The position numbers were made by a program, and so were the translations under genes. This document shows, piece by piece, positions 24,585 to 33,555 of a stretch of DNA of 64,000 nucleotides. The notes under the pieces are model-generated. The model saw nothing but the letters and a program-made list of their open reading frames with translations, did not search any database and was not told the origin of the DNA. Location of the stretch: contig DATGIL010000080.1 in the NCBI GenBank assembly GCA_035295745.1, positions 77,274 to 141,273 on the forward strand. The letters are read 5' to 3'. Source of the stretch: JAIQFL01 sp035295745. Its GTDB lineage: Bacteria > Acidobacteriota > Terriglobia > Bryobacterales > Bryobacteraceae. The stretch's first letter is position 1. The number at the start of each line of letters is the position of its first letter.

Positions 24585-26708
24585 CTACGGCTTCACGCTG
24601 ATGAACACGGGTGGGGACTTGGCTCCCGCCACAACCAGAACAGCAGGGACCGCGCTGAGCACCGTTCCGGATGGAAGCGCGCCGGGGAGTTGCACATTGA
24701 TCTGTGTCATGCCGGCAATCAAGCCGGGGGCAGCGCCGCTAAAGAGAGTGGTTCCGGCCACTCCCGCGAAAAGGACCTCCGGGTTATAGATCGAGGTCAC
24801 AATGTACGGCGGCGGGATCGGTGTGACCTGCCCATCGGCCAGGGGATTCAGGACGGTATGGTTCACGTCCGTCAGGTACCCGGTGCCGGTGGCGTAAACG
24901 GACACGATGGATCCGAGGCGAGCCGGGTTGTCGGGCGTATTGATTGTGCCGTCCTGGTTGATGATCGCCCCCTGCCCGTTGACGGCGAAGATCGCCGCGT
25001 CACTACTGTATGCGGCAACTTCGAGCGACGCCACAGTTTGCCCGCCTACCTGCACCTGGATCACTGGCAAGTTGCTCGCGAGAGGGAAGGCGAACGGCGC
25101 GACGGCATGAATCTCATTTGCTTGTACGAAAAGCAGCGGCGCCGGTTGGGAGCCGAATAGCACCTGAATGCCGGCCAGCGATGTGGGGTATTGGTTGGCA
25201 GCGTTGGGCGCCGCCGCGATGCCCTGGATGGGACCGAGGCCGGTGCCGGAGAGCAGGAAGATCTCACCCGGAGCGATTCCTTGGTTGATCAGGCTGGAAG
25301 CGAGGTTCTCCGGACATCCGAAGTTCGCGGCAGGCGGGGCGGTAAGATCGATCTGCATGGTTGTGGATGTCCGGGTGTTGTAATACAGAATGTGGCCGGG
25401 AGACGAGAGAGAGACAGCGGTGTCATCGCCTTGTCGGAAGTACGTGGCTGCCAGGATGCTGCCGCCGGAATTGAATTCGCCCACGAAACTGCCGCCCGCC
25501 TCCGAACAGGGCAATCTCAGCAACTGAATCGAAGTGGTGGGCATGGGACCGGTTCCGTGACCGAAAACAAACGCGCTGCCGGACGAATCGAGCAGGAGTG
25601 AATCGATCTGCGCCTGATCGATATCAGTTTCGGCGAGGATGAGGCTGGCATCGGCCGGCAAAACGAGGATGTAACTGGCGCCTAGCGGTCGGACGGGCGG
25701 CGTGACGACTAACGGATTCGGTGGCAATGGAGCCGGACTCACAGCCAAGAACAAATGTTGCGACGTATTGAGTGCGATCGCTACACCAGCGCCTCCGATC
25801 TTCGGTGCGACGGCGTAAAGCAGCGTGGAATTCAAAACGGCGCCGGCCGAAGTGTCAATCACGGTGATGTAGGGTCCGCCGGCGTCTCCGGTGAGATAGG
25901 CGCGGCCGGCATGATCGACATCGAACGCAAGGATGGAAGGCGCCGAGTAAGTGGCGTAAGTCAGAGCGGCACCAGTGGCGTTCAGCCGCGCAAAGAAGAA
26001 GCCCGCGGGCTTAGAGGTTACGGCGCTGCCGACAGCCGGAAAATCTGGAGAACTGGTGCTGCCCGCGACGTACACAGAGTTGGAGGCGTCCACCGCGATC
26101 AGCGAAGGGACGTCCGAGCCCGAGCCGCCTATGAGCGTAGAGAAGACGAGCGTGCCGTCGGAGGCGAACTTGGCCACAAATGCGTCGCCGCCGGCCGCGA
26201 CGTAAGAAGGACCGTAGGGCGACTGAGTGTTGACGACGATTACCGGCTTGACGGGACCAGCGTTCTTCGTCTGAAAGGCGCCGGGGGTAACAGGGAAATC
26301 GGCAGAGTATGTGTAGCCGGCGATGTAAACGTTGCCCTGCGCATCGGTCGCAATCGCGGTGGCTCCATCCTGGCTACTGCCGCCGAAGTATGTCGCATAG
26401 AGTACATTACCCGAAGAATCCTGCTTGATGAGGTACGAATGTTGGCAATACACGGGCGTGGGACCCTGGAAAGGCGAGAGATCCTCTGTGGTGCAAACCG
26501 TGGAAACGGCGGTTTTCTGAAATGCAGTTGCGGTGGTCTGGACGAAGTTGGTTTGGCCCGTTCGCCAAACATTTCCGGCACTATCGATGGTGGTGGTACC
26601 ACCGGCGGCGGCCCCAAATAGCGGGGAAATGACGAACAGTGCCGAAAAAACGAGAGCAAAACGCATGCAAATCAATGACCAGGATGCCATACCTTTGGGA
26701 TCGCTCAT
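24585..26708 (-). CDS. secreted SBBP-repeat protein with C-terminal TIGR03437 domain
   Basis: About 707 residues. The start is chosen among three in-frame Mets (26708, 26690, 26666), all directly before a signal peptide (MRFALVFSALFVISPLFGAA). Residues about 40-330 hold SBBP beta-propeller repeats (YATYFGGSSQDGATAIATD, GNVYIAGYTYSADFPVTPGA, VYVAGSTSSPDFPAVGS). The last 230 residues are the domain known as TIGR03437, abundant in Solibacter: NQGIAPGEIFLLSGTGLGP, PLLFVQANEIHAVAPFAF, SVYATGTGYLTDVN, GMTQINVQLPG. It is a cell-surface or secreted protein of unknown ligand. The open frame extends a further 217 codons upstream, but this overlaps the NmrA gene and lacks a signal peptide, so it is spurious. 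Confidence 0.88.
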   Translation of the reverse strand: MSDPKGMASWSLICMRFALVFSALFVISPLFGAAAGGTTTIDSAGNVWRTGQTNFVQTTATAFQKTAVSTVCTTEDLSPFQGPTPVYCQHSYLIKQDSSGNVLYATYFGGSSQDGATAIATDAQGNVYIAGYTYSADFPVTPGAFQTKNAGPVKPVIVVNTQSPYGPSYVAAGGDAFVAKFASDGTLVFSTLIGGSGSDVPSLIAVDASNSVYVAGSTSSPDFPAVGSAVTSKPAGFFFARLNATGAALTYATYSAPSILAFDVDHAGRAYLTGDAGGPYITVIDTSAGAVLNSTLLYAVAPKIGGAGVAIALNTSQHLFLAVSPAPLPPNPLVVTPPVRPLGASYILVLPADASLILAETDIDQAQIDSLLLDSSGSAFVFGHGTGPMPTTSIQLLRLPCSEAGGSFVGEFNSGGSILAATYFRQGDDTAVSLSSPGHILYYNTRTSTTMQIDLTAPPAANFGCPENLASSLINQGIAPGEIFLLSGTGLGPIQGIAAAPNAANQYPTSLAGIQVLFGSQPAPLLFVQANEIHAVAPFAFPLASNLPVIQVQVGGQTVASLEVAAYSSDAAIFAVNGQGAIINQDGTINTPDNPARLGSIVSVYATGTGYLTDVNHTVLNPLADGQVTPIPPPYIVTSIYNPEVLFAGVAGTTLFSGAAPGLIAGMTQINVQLPGALPSGTVLSAVPAVLVVAGAKSPPVFISVKP

Positions 26709-26768
26709 GAAAGTGCCTACTTGCGAATCTACCCCAAGCAGCAGAATATGGCACCAGGAGAGATTCCA

Positions 26769-27599
26769 ATGCAAAATCGGGTCCTGGTGACCGCAGCAAC
26801 AGGCATCCTCGGCAAGGCCATCGTCGAGGCAGCAGTCGGCGCTGAACTTCCAGTACGACAAGCAGTGCGCAATCCAGCGAAAGCGAACCCAAACGTAGAA
26901 GCGGTGCGGCTGGACTACGCCGATGCGGCGACGATCGCGCCGGCGCTCGCCGGGGTGTCGGCGATGGTGCTGATGGCTCCTCCTCTCGACCCCAATGCTC
27001 CGGCTGAAGTCGCCCCTGTGATTGCGGCGGCGAAGGCGGCGAATCTGGAGCACCTCATTTTCATCTCTGCCTTCGGCGTCAACCACAGTGAGCAAGCTCC
27101 GTTGCGAATTGTCGAGCACCTGGTCATGGACTCGGGTGTGCCTTTTACCATACTGCGGCCGAATTTCTTTATGGAGAACTTCTCCGAAGGGTTTCTGGCG
27201 CGCGGCATACGGGAGCAGAACGCGATCTATCTCGCCGCCGGCAATGGGGAGACCAGCTTCATTTCGGCGCGAGACATTGCGGCGGTCGTCGTCACCGTGC
27301 TGCAGAAGCGAATCACTGGCAGGGATTTTGACCTGACTGGCCCGGCAGCGCTCGATCACACCGAGGTCGCGAAGATCATCAGCGAGGTCTCAGGCCGAAC
27401 GGTCACATACCACCCCTTGACCGAACAGCAAATGCTGGAAGGGGCGCGGGCGCAAGGCATGCCGGAACCAACCGTCGCATACATGGGCATGCTTTACGCC
27501 GTGGTGCGCGCAGGGTTTGAGGCACCCGTCAGCGGCGATGTCGAGACAATCACCGGACGAAAGCCGATGACGTTCGAGGCGTTCTGGCGTACCCTTTAA
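26769..27599 (+). CDS. NmrA-like NAD(P)-binding protein
   Basis: A 276-residue atypical short-chain dehydrogenase. The ATG at 26769 has GGAGAG upstream and starts just before the dinucleotide-binding loop (VLVTAATGILGKAIV). Further landmarks are the LDYADAATIAPAL strand, HLIFISAFGVNHSE, and FTILRPNFFMENF, typical of NmrA/YtfG-type proteins (NAD(P)H-quinone oxidoreductase or redox sensor). The usual YxxxK pair is absent, as in NmrA regulators. It is followed 36 bp later by the SDR gene. Substrate unknown. Confidence 0.87.
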   Translation: MQNRVLVTAATGILGKAIVEAAVGAELPVRQAVRNPAKANPNVEAVRLDYADAATIAPALAGVSAMVLMAPPLDPNAPAEVAPVIAAAKAANLEHLIFISAFGVNHSEQAPLRIVEHLVMDSGVPFTILRPNFFMENFSEGFLARGIREQNAIYLAAGNGETSFISARDIAAVVVTVLQKRITGRDFDLTGPAALDHTEVAKIISEVSGRTVTYHPLTEQQMLEGARAQGMPEPTVAYMGMLYAVVRAGFEAPVSGDVETITGRKPMTFEAFWRTL

Positions 27600-27635
27600 T
27601 TGGCCTCCGGCCCCGGCCCCTGTTAGATTAAGAAG

Positions 27636-28415
27636 TTGCCGAACCTGCAAGGCAAAATCCTCATCATCACCGGAGCCACGGGAATTGGGGCGGCCAGTGC
27701 CCGGCGGGCCGCCGCCGATGGTGCGCGCCTCCTGATCGCCACCAGTGACGGCGCGTCGGGTTGGGAACTGGGGCAGGAGACCGGCGCCGAGGTCTGGATT
27801 GGAGATCTGACGCGCCGTGATTCCGCTGCCAGTGTGCTGGCGCAGTGCATCTCGAAATTTGGCCGGGTGGATGGCCTGTTCAACGTGGCGGGGCTGAGCG
27901 GCCGCCGCTTTGGCGATGGCCCGGTTCACGAATGCACCGATGAAGGCTGGGATGTCACGCTGGCCCACAATCTCCAGATTCTGTTTCACATGAGCCGGGC
28001 CGTGATTGGGCGGATGTTGGAGCAGGACCAGGACGAAGGTGGAGCGCGGGGCTCCATTCTGAATATGGGCAGCGTGCTCACGGATGTTCCCGAGCCGCAC
28101 CATTTCGCCACGCACGCGTATGCGGCGGCGAAGGGCGCTGTTGTCGCCATGACGCGATCGATGGCCTCTTACTATGCGCCGCATCGCATCCGCATCAACG
28201 CGATCGCTCCCGCGATGGTCGGCACTCCGGTGAGCCGTGCCAGCGAGGACCGTGAACTGATCGAATTGATCCGCAAGAAACAGCCGCTCACGGAAGGTAT
28301 GATCGATCCAGACGATGTCGCGCGGGCCGCGCTATTCCTGCTCAGCGACGAGGCCCGTTCCATTACCGGAGAGGTTCTGGCAGTAGACGCGGGATGGAAG
28401 GTCAGCGGAGCCTGA
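27636..28415 (+). CDS. short-chain dehydrogenase/reductase (SDR)
   Basis: A 259-residue classical SDR. It shows the TGATGIGAAS cofactor loop, an acidic residue after strand 3 (IGDLTRRD), the NVAGLSG strand (NAG-like), a SILNMGS catalytic-serine segment, Y-A-A-A-K (the catalytic YxxxK) and the PAMVGTP substrate loop, ending with EVLAVDAGW. It will reduce or oxidise a sugar, polyol or ketone with NAD(P). The start is a TTG at 27636, the first possible before the fold. The ROK kinase follows by 15 bp, so a sugar pathway is likely, though the sugar is unknown. Confidence 0.88.
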   Translation: MPNLQGKILIITGATGIGAASARRAAADGARLLIATSDGASGWELGQETGAEVWIGDLTRRDSAASVLAQCISKFGRVDGLFNVAGLSGRRFGDGPVHECTDEGWDVTLAHNLQILFHMSRAVIGRMLEQDQDEGGARGSILNMGSVLTDVPEPHHFATHAYAAAKGAVVAMTRSMASYYAPHRIRINAIAPAMVGTPVSRASEDRELIELIRKKQPLTEGMIDPDDVARAALFLLSDEARSITGEVLAVDAGWKVSGA

Positions 28416-28430
28416 AACGGAGACGTTCCC

Positions 28431-29375
28431 ATGGTGGTCTTAGGAATCGACATCGGCAGCACCTTGATTCGCGCGGGCATGGTGGATGGCGAGGGCGCAA
28501 TTCTCGCATCCCGTACCATTGCTACGCCGAACGACCTCGAAGGCTTTGTGCCGTCGTTGCAAGACGCGATTCGCTGGCTGCTGGAAGCCACCGGATTGCC
28601 GGCGGGTGTGGGGATCGGCTGTAAGGGAACCATCAACCCCGATAGCACCCTGGTCGAGATCCTGAACGGGCCTTTGCATTTCCTGGAAGGGCTGCGTCTG
28701 AGCGACCTGCTGGGACTTCCCGCGGATGTTCCGGTGTTTGCCGATAACGACGCCCATGTCGCGATGGCGGGTGAGATGGTGTGGGGCGCGGCGAAGGGAC
28801 ACGAGAACATCCTGCTGCTGCTGTTGGGGACGGGCATTGGCGGCGCGGTGGTGACGAACGGCCAGTTGCTGCGCGGCCATTCGGGAGTGGCGGGACAACT
28901 CGGGCACATCACCGTGGATCCGGACGGCGCGCTCTGCGCGTGCGGCAATCGGGGCTGCCTCGAGACGGTGTTTTCCGCGCGCGCCATCGAGTCCGAGGCT
29001 TGGGCCGCTGTGCATCGCGGTTGCTCCTCGACCTTGACGCGCCTGTTTCGGGAACAACCGCAGCTCGCCACCTGCCGGACGATTTTTCAGGCGGCGAGTG
29101 AAGGCGACGCGCTTTCGATTTCGGTGATCGCCAAGGCGATTCGGGCTTTGGGTGCGGCAATTGCGGGTCTGTTGCACGTGTTCGATCCGGAGTTGGTAAT
29201 CCTCGGAGGCAAGGTAGCGGATGCAGGCGCCGATCTGCTGGTTCCTCTGCAGGAAGAAGTGTGGAGCCGCTCGCGCTGCCTGCTCGGCCGGGAAGTGCCG
29301 TTGATCGAACAGCAGGTTGCCGATAAGTCCGGAATTGTCAGCGCAGCCAGCCTGGTGCTCTCGCCACGAGGGTAA
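28431..29375 (+). CDS. ROK-family sugar kinase
   Basis: A 314-residue ASKHA kinase of the ROK family. The phosphate-1 loop is LGIDIGSTLIRAG, the catalytic Asp lies in VFADNDAHVAMAGE, the phosphate-2 loop in LLLGTGIGGAVV, and the zinc-binding ROK motif is GHI...CACGNRGCLE (H plus three Cys). There is no N-terminal helix-turn-helix, so it is a kinase (glucokinase or N-acyl-hexosamine kinase type) rather than a NagC-like repressor. It is the last gene of a probable NmrA - SDR - ROK operon, suggesting sugar oxidation and phosphorylation in the cytoplasm. Confidence 0.9.
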   Translation: MVVLGIDIGSTLIRAGMVDGEGAILASRTIATPNDLEGFVPSLQDAIRWLLEATGLPAGVGIGCKGTINPDSTLVEILNGPLHFLEGLRLSDLLGLPADVPVFADNDAHVAMAGEMVWGAAKGHENILLLLLGTGIGGAVVTNGQLLRGHSGVAGQLGHITVDPDGALCACGNRGCLETVFSARAIESEAWAAVHRGCSSTLTRLFREQPQLATCRTIFQAASEGDALSISVIAKAIRALGAAIAGLLHVFDPELVILGGKVADAGADLLVPLQEEVWSRSRCLLGREVPLIEQQVADKSGIVSAASLVLSPRG

Positions 29376-29773
29376 CGGTTCAAAGACGCGTGGGCCGGCC
29401 GCTCGGGAGGACTGGCGGCGCACATGAGTGAGCGGCCATCCAGCCAAGGATGGCGGTCTTCTGGGCCAACGCGGAACGTAGCGATTCCTGGGCTCTGCGA
29501 CTTTCCGCGCCAGTCTTGGACAGTCGCTTGATGGTCGCGTCGAGCTCTTCGATTCTCCGCTGCTTTTGCGCAAATGGGCCGCAGCACGGCGGTGTGCTTT
29601 TGCGAGGCATCGCTGTACGTTTTATAACAGAAAAGATACGAAATCTGCTAGGGCTTCGACAAAAGAACAGGCCAGCGCGGTTTTGAACTGCGACTCTAAG
29701 GGCATTTCAAAGGATCGCTCTTCCTGTCCGCGAAATCGTCCTGCAACCGACAGCATGCTACGCTCATGGGTCT
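29376..29773. other. gap between ROK kinase and nuclease genes
   Basis: The 398 bases hold at most one small doubtful gene on the minus strand (29380-29610). The rest (29611-29773) is the upstream region of the nuclease and shows no terminator, RNA gene or repeat. Confidence 0.4.
29380..29610 (-). CDS. doubtful small coiled-coil protein
   Basis: A possible 76-residue protein whose middle (about 13-50) has a heptad-like helical pattern rich in Glu, Arg and Leu (RRIEELDATIKRLSK). It recalls the small coiled-coil proteins at 44.5-45.3 kb. There is no ribosome site before the ATG and the tail is low in information, so it may not be a gene. Confidence 0.3.
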   Translation of the reverse strand: MPRKSTPPCCGPFAQKQRRIEELDATIKRLSKTGAESRRAQESLRSALAQKTAILGWMAAHSCAPPVLPSGRPTRL

Positions 29774-30556
29774 ATGCCTCGGTTCGACCTCGCCGTTCTT
29801 CTGATCGCCACAACCGCTGCCTCGGCGTGGGGACCGGAAGGACACAGCCTGGTGGCTCGCATTGCCGAGGCGCAGCTTACTCCCGCGGCGCGTACACGCG
29901 TGACTGCGATCCTGGCGCCCGGGCAAACGCTGGCCTCGGTAGCGAGCTGGGCCGATGAAGTGCGCCGTTCGCGCCCCGAAACCGCCAACTGGCATTTTGT
30001 CGATATCCCCATCGATCAGTCGCACTACGACAAGAAACGCGATTGCGCCAAAGACGATTGCGTTGTCGCGAAGATTGCCGATCTGCGAAAAACCTTGAAA
30101 AACAAGGCGACGCCGCTCGCCCAGCAACGTGAGGCGTTGATGTTCCTGGTGCATTTTATCGGCGACATGCACCAGCCGCTGCACTGCTCCGACAACCAGG
30201 ACCACGGTGGAAACAGTGTGCGGGTGGTGTTCAACGCGAGGCAGACCAATCTGCACAGCCTCTGGGACAGCTACCTTCTGGGCCGTCTGGCTCCTGCCGA
30301 CCAACTCTTCCCTAAACTCTCCCAGGAGTCTCAATCGCAGCGCAAGAAGTTTGACCGGGGAAGCGTGAAGGATTGGGCCAACGAGTCGCATCATGAAGCG
30401 CAGAAGTTGATCTATGGCAATCTACCTAAAGTCGAAGCGGGGACTCCGGTCCCGCTGGACGCGGCGTATGAGAAGTTGGCCGATCCGGTAATTCAGTTGC
30501 AGATTGAAAAGGCAGGAGCGCGGCTGGCGAAGGAATTGAACGATATTTTTCGGTAG
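29774..30556 (+). CDS. secreted S1/P1-type zinc nuclease
   Basis: A 260-residue exported phosphodiesterase. The signal peptide ends ...TTAASA, so the mature protein begins with Trp19-Gly-Pro-Glu-Gly-His. In P1 nuclease the free amino group of Trp1 and His6 are zinc ligands, which fits exactly. Other ligands are visible in VASWADE, NWHFVDIP, LVHFIGDMHQPLHC and NLHSLWDSYL. Such trinuclear-zinc enzymes cleave single-stranded DNA and RNA and 3'-nucleotides, probably here for nutrient scavenging in the periplasm or outside the cell. It is monocistronic, convergent with the AsmA gene 6 bp away. Confidence 0.93.
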   Translation: MPRFDLAVLLIATTAASAWGPEGHSLVARIAEAQLTPAARTRVTAILAPGQTLASVASWADEVRRSRPETANWHFVDIPIDQSHYDKKRDCAKDDCVVAKIADLRKTLKNKATPLAQQREALMFLVHFIGDMHQPLHCSDNQDHGGNSVRVVFNARQTNLHSLWDSYLLGRLAPADQLFPKLSQESQSQRKKFDRGSVKDWANESHHEAQKLIYGNLPKVEAGTPVPLDAAYEKLADPVIQLQIEKAGARLAKELNDIFR

Positions 30557-30562
30557 GCCTGG

Positions 30563-32959
30563 CTATTCAATCTTGAGTTTGGCAAGGCTTCCGGTGATCC
30601 GCAGATCCCTGGACCCGTTGTTCAGCAGGATGACCAGGCGGCCATCGTCCCTGGTGTCGCCGCTTCCGGTGTAGATTTCATCTTCGGTTTTGAGGTTCAG
30701 ACCGGTGACTTTCAGGCGGGGCGACCACGCCAAAATGGCGCTTCCGGAAACGCTGCGCCAGGGGGAGAGCGATCCGAAATCCAGGGTGTTGGCAGTGAAA
30801 GTTCCTTCGGACGTCAGATTGGCCAGGATCTGGCGGCCGGTTCCGAAGGTCTCCACGGTGCCTTCCGCATCCAGTTTGCCCGATTGCCAACTCAGGCCTT
30901 TGACGCTGCCGGTGAGCTTGTAGGCGGGGCGCTCATTGTGCAGGTTGACGATCAGCCGGCCGGCGATCTCGGCGCGGTCGAGCTTGGCCTGAAGCCCATC
31001 GAGCTCCACGTGGGCAGCGTCCCAGACGATGCGCGCCCGCACATTCTGAACGTGCGAATCGTCCATGCGCAGATCGGCGATTTGCAGGTTGCCATCGAGT
31101 TGGCGCTCGGCCAGCCACTCCGGCAGGCTGGCGCGACCCAACGCACGTGCCAGCAAGCCGGGACTGCGGCGCAGGGTGGGCATCAGCTCGGCTTCCAAGG
31201 CCGAGGCCTCCACCTCTTCAATACGCAGCCGGAGCCGATGCGGCCGCACCGCCAAAGGCTCGAAACGGTACTCCGCGCTGAACGCCACCTTGCCGGCCGA
31301 ACCATCGATCTGATCGAGCACCACACGTGCGCCCTCGATCTGGGCGTGCGCCGATGAGAGGAGCACCGGGTCCGCCAATCCCGGCAGGGGAATTTCGGCG
31401 TCGCTGATTTCGAGACGGCCGGACCATCCCGAGCCGATGGGCAACGGGTTCGGAGCCGAACGCGGGTTGGCGACGCTGGAGACGGGCGGAGGGGGAGCAT
31501 TGAGCACGCGATGGTAGTGCAGTTGGCCGCTGAACTGGCCCGATTTGACTTGCTCCAGCCAGGGGACGGCGGCCAGTGAAACTTGCGAGCGCAAAGATCC
31601 GACCTTCATGGATTCAGTGGTGATGGAGAGGTCAAAGGTCTGTTCACCCATCGCATAATCGGCTTCGATTTCAGCTTGATCCTGGTCGGAGGTGCGCACG
31701 ATTGCCGGCGAAAGGCGCACGTGCCCCCGATCAAAAATAACGTTGGCATTTTCGAACTGTACCGGTGGGGATTCGGGAATGGTAAGCGCCGCACGATGCA
31801 GCGCTAACTGGCCCTGGAAACTGCCATCGCTCGAATAGACGATGGCGCCATCCATGCTGCCGCTCAGACTCAGATTGGGAGGGAATTGAGCACCCATGTG
31901 AGTGGCCAGTTCCATGAGCGGTTCGACGGGAAAGCGATTCCAGTTGACGTCCATCGCCCAGCGGGGTTGGGATAGGTAATCGTGCGCGCGAAAACGCACC
32001 CAGAGCGGAGGCGCGGCATTGGGCGCAGAGGAGGATTGCAGATCGAGCACCTGGTTCAACAGGTCGAGGCGGCCGCTGATGTCGATCGGCCAGCCCTGCC
32101 CTTGGGGCGGCAAAAGGTCCCAGCGGTGTACGTCTTGAATCTCGAGCCGGCCTTGGATGCCGATGGCATTGATCGGTCCCGCAAAGTGCAGGCGTGAGGA
32201 TACGGTTCCGTGGATGGCACCGGCCTGCCCGCGCACCAGGGCGCTCAAATCGCCGAGTCCGGTGTGGTCGAGTTGCAGGTCCATGTCGACGCGTTCGGGA
32301 GCGATGTACCATCGGCCGCTCAGGGTGAAGGAGCCGAGTCCTTGGCTGGACCGGTCGGTGCGTGCGGGCTTTCCGGAGCAGTAGACGCGCCATCCGCCGC
32401 CGCGGGCCTTGGGAGGCGAAATGTCGAGGTCGGTCTCGGTGAGGTAGAAGACCGACTTGTTATCCCCGAATTTGAAGTGAATGCGGCCGTTGCGGACATG
32501 GATGGCGGGCGCGGTGCTCATCACCGAAGGATTGACGAAGGACACGAAGTTCCAGCGGCCGAACTCGCTGCCTTGGCCAGTTTTGGTGAGATTGATGCTG
32601 ACGTCGTCTTCGAGGCTGATCGATGCAATGACGAATCGCCCGCTCAGGAGCGACCAGAAGCTGGGACGAACGCGGAGGCTGTCCACGTAGGCCATCGGCT
32701 CGATTCCGATAGACGGGTCTTCATGAATCACGATGCCGGGGCCATTGTCGGTACGCTCCACCGAGAAGGCAGGCGTGGGGAAGAGGCTGAAGCGCACTTT
32801 GCCGATTTCGACTTCGCGGCCGAGGGAGCGCTCCAGAGATGCCTTGAGACGCTGGCCGTAGCGGTCGGCATTGAGGCGGGGTGCGATGATTCCGGCGGCG
32901 AGGACCAATAGCAGAAGGGCGCCGATCGCGCGGACGACGATGCGCAGGCGGATCCTCAT
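30563..32959 (-). CDS. AsmA-family envelope protein
   Basis: A 798-residue protein with one N-terminal membrane helix (about 10-28, AIGALLLLVLAAGIIAP). A long periplasmic body of beta-rich repeats follows. The N-terminal AsmA pattern (LKASLERSLGREVEIGKVRF) and a C-terminal AsmA_2-like region are seen. AsmA-like proteins form hydrophobic grooves that bridge inner and outer membrane and carry phospholipids. Its ATG overlaps the stop of the MobA-like gene (ATGA at 32959-32956), so translation is coupled to the xdhC operon, an odd pairing. Confidence 0.85.
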   Translation of the reverse strand: MRIRLRIVVRAIGALLLLVLAAGIIAPRLNADRYGQRLKASLERSLGREVEIGKVRFSLFPTPAFSVERTDNGPGIVIHEDPSIGIEPMAYVDSLRVRPSFWSLLSGRFVIASISLEDDVSINLTKTGQGSEFGRWNFVSFVNPSVMSTAPAIHVRNGRIHFKFGDNKSVFYLTETDLDISPPKARGGGWRVYCSGKPARTDRSSQGLGSFTLSGRWYIAPERVDMDLQLDHTGLGDLSALVRGQAGAIHGTVSSRLHFAGPINAIGIQGRLEIQDVHRWDLLPPQGQGWPIDISGRLDLLNQVLDLQSSSAPNAAPPLWVRFRAHDYLSQPRWAMDVNWNRFPVEPLMELATHMGAQFPPNLSLSGSMDGAIVYSSDGSFQGQLALHRAALTIPESPPVQFENANVIFDRGHVRLSPAIVRTSDQDQAEIEADYAMGEQTFDLSITTESMKVGSLRSQVSLAAVPWLEQVKSGQFSGQLHYHRVLNAPPPPVSSVANPRSAPNPLPIGSGWSGRLEISDAEIPLPGLADPVLLSSAHAQIEGARVVLDQIDGSAGKVAFSAEYRFEPLAVRPHRLRLRIEEVEASALEAELMPTLRRSPGLLARALGRASLPEWLAERQLDGNLQIADLRMDDSHVQNVRARIVWDAAHVELDGLQAKLDRAEIAGRLIVNLHNERPAYKLTGSVKGLSWQSGKLDAEGTVETFGTGRQILANLTSEGTFTANTLDFGSLSPWRSVSGSAILAWSPRLKVTGLNLKTEDEIYTGSGDTRDDGRLVILLNNGSRDLRITGSLAKLKIE

Positions 32960-33555
32960 AGGGAGGCTCCGGTCAATTTGCGGTAGGACTCGGGATCGTC
33001 GATATCGGCGAGGATGCCGGGGTCGTCCACGTCCACGAAATCAGTCTCGGTGACGTGGCGGCGTACGACGTCGCGGGCCGCGCCATCGTGGGGCAGCGAG
33101 AGAAACTCGGGTATCAGCTCGCGGGAAAGCCAGATAGGATGGCCGCGGCGCTCCTGATAGCGCGGGACGCGGAGCAGCGTCTGGGGCGATGAGGGCCGAT
33201 CGATCAGGCTGGCGATGGTCTCGCGTCGAACGGCGGGATGGTCTACCAGCGTGAACAGGACCCCCTGGGCATCGGGCGGCACCGCACGCAGTCCGCACTG
33301 CAGGGAACTGGTCTGGCCGGTGAGGTAGTTTTCGTTCCAGACAAAAGTGGCGGGGTGAGAGGCGCGTGCGCGAATCTGCTCGGCATTTGCGCCCAACACG
33401 ACGATGACCGGGGTGCAGCGCGCGGCAAACAAACCGCACAGAGTATCGAGAAACGTCTCCGAACGATACATGAGCAGCGCCTTCGGAAAGCCCATACGCC
33501 GCGACTCGCCGGCAGCGAGGATCAAACCCGCGACCGTGGAACTGCCGGCACTCAC
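32956..33555 (-). CDS. MobA/MocA-like molybdopterin nucleotidyltransferase
   Basis: A 199-residue nucleotidyltransferase. The signature loop LILAAGESRRMGFPKALL binds the nucleotide and Mg; a second landmark is TLVDHPAVRRETI, the LxDxP motif of MocA-type enzymes. Such proteins attach CMP (MocA) to molybdopterin for xanthine-dehydrogenase-type enzymes. The start is the GTG at 33555, which overlaps the TGA of xdhC as GTGA (33555-33552); longer frames would lie inside xdhC. The pairing with xdhC supports a role in maturing a molybdenum hydroxylase; that enzyme is not in the window. Confidence 0.87.
   Translation of the reverse strand: MSAGSSTVAGLILAAGESRRMGFPKALLMYRSETFLDTLCGLFAARCTPVIVVLGANAEQIRARASHPATFVWNENYLTGQTSSLQCGLRAVPPDAQGVLFTLVDHPAVRRETIASLIDRPSSPQTLLRVPRYQERRGHPIWLSRELIPEFLSLPHDGAARDVVRRHVTETDFVDVDDPGILADIDDPESYRKLTGASL

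Noticed and set aside
26709..27359. 217-codon N-terminal extension of the SBBP/TIGR03437 protein
   Set aside because: It lies opposite the NmrA gene and would put the clear signal peptide in the middle of the protein.
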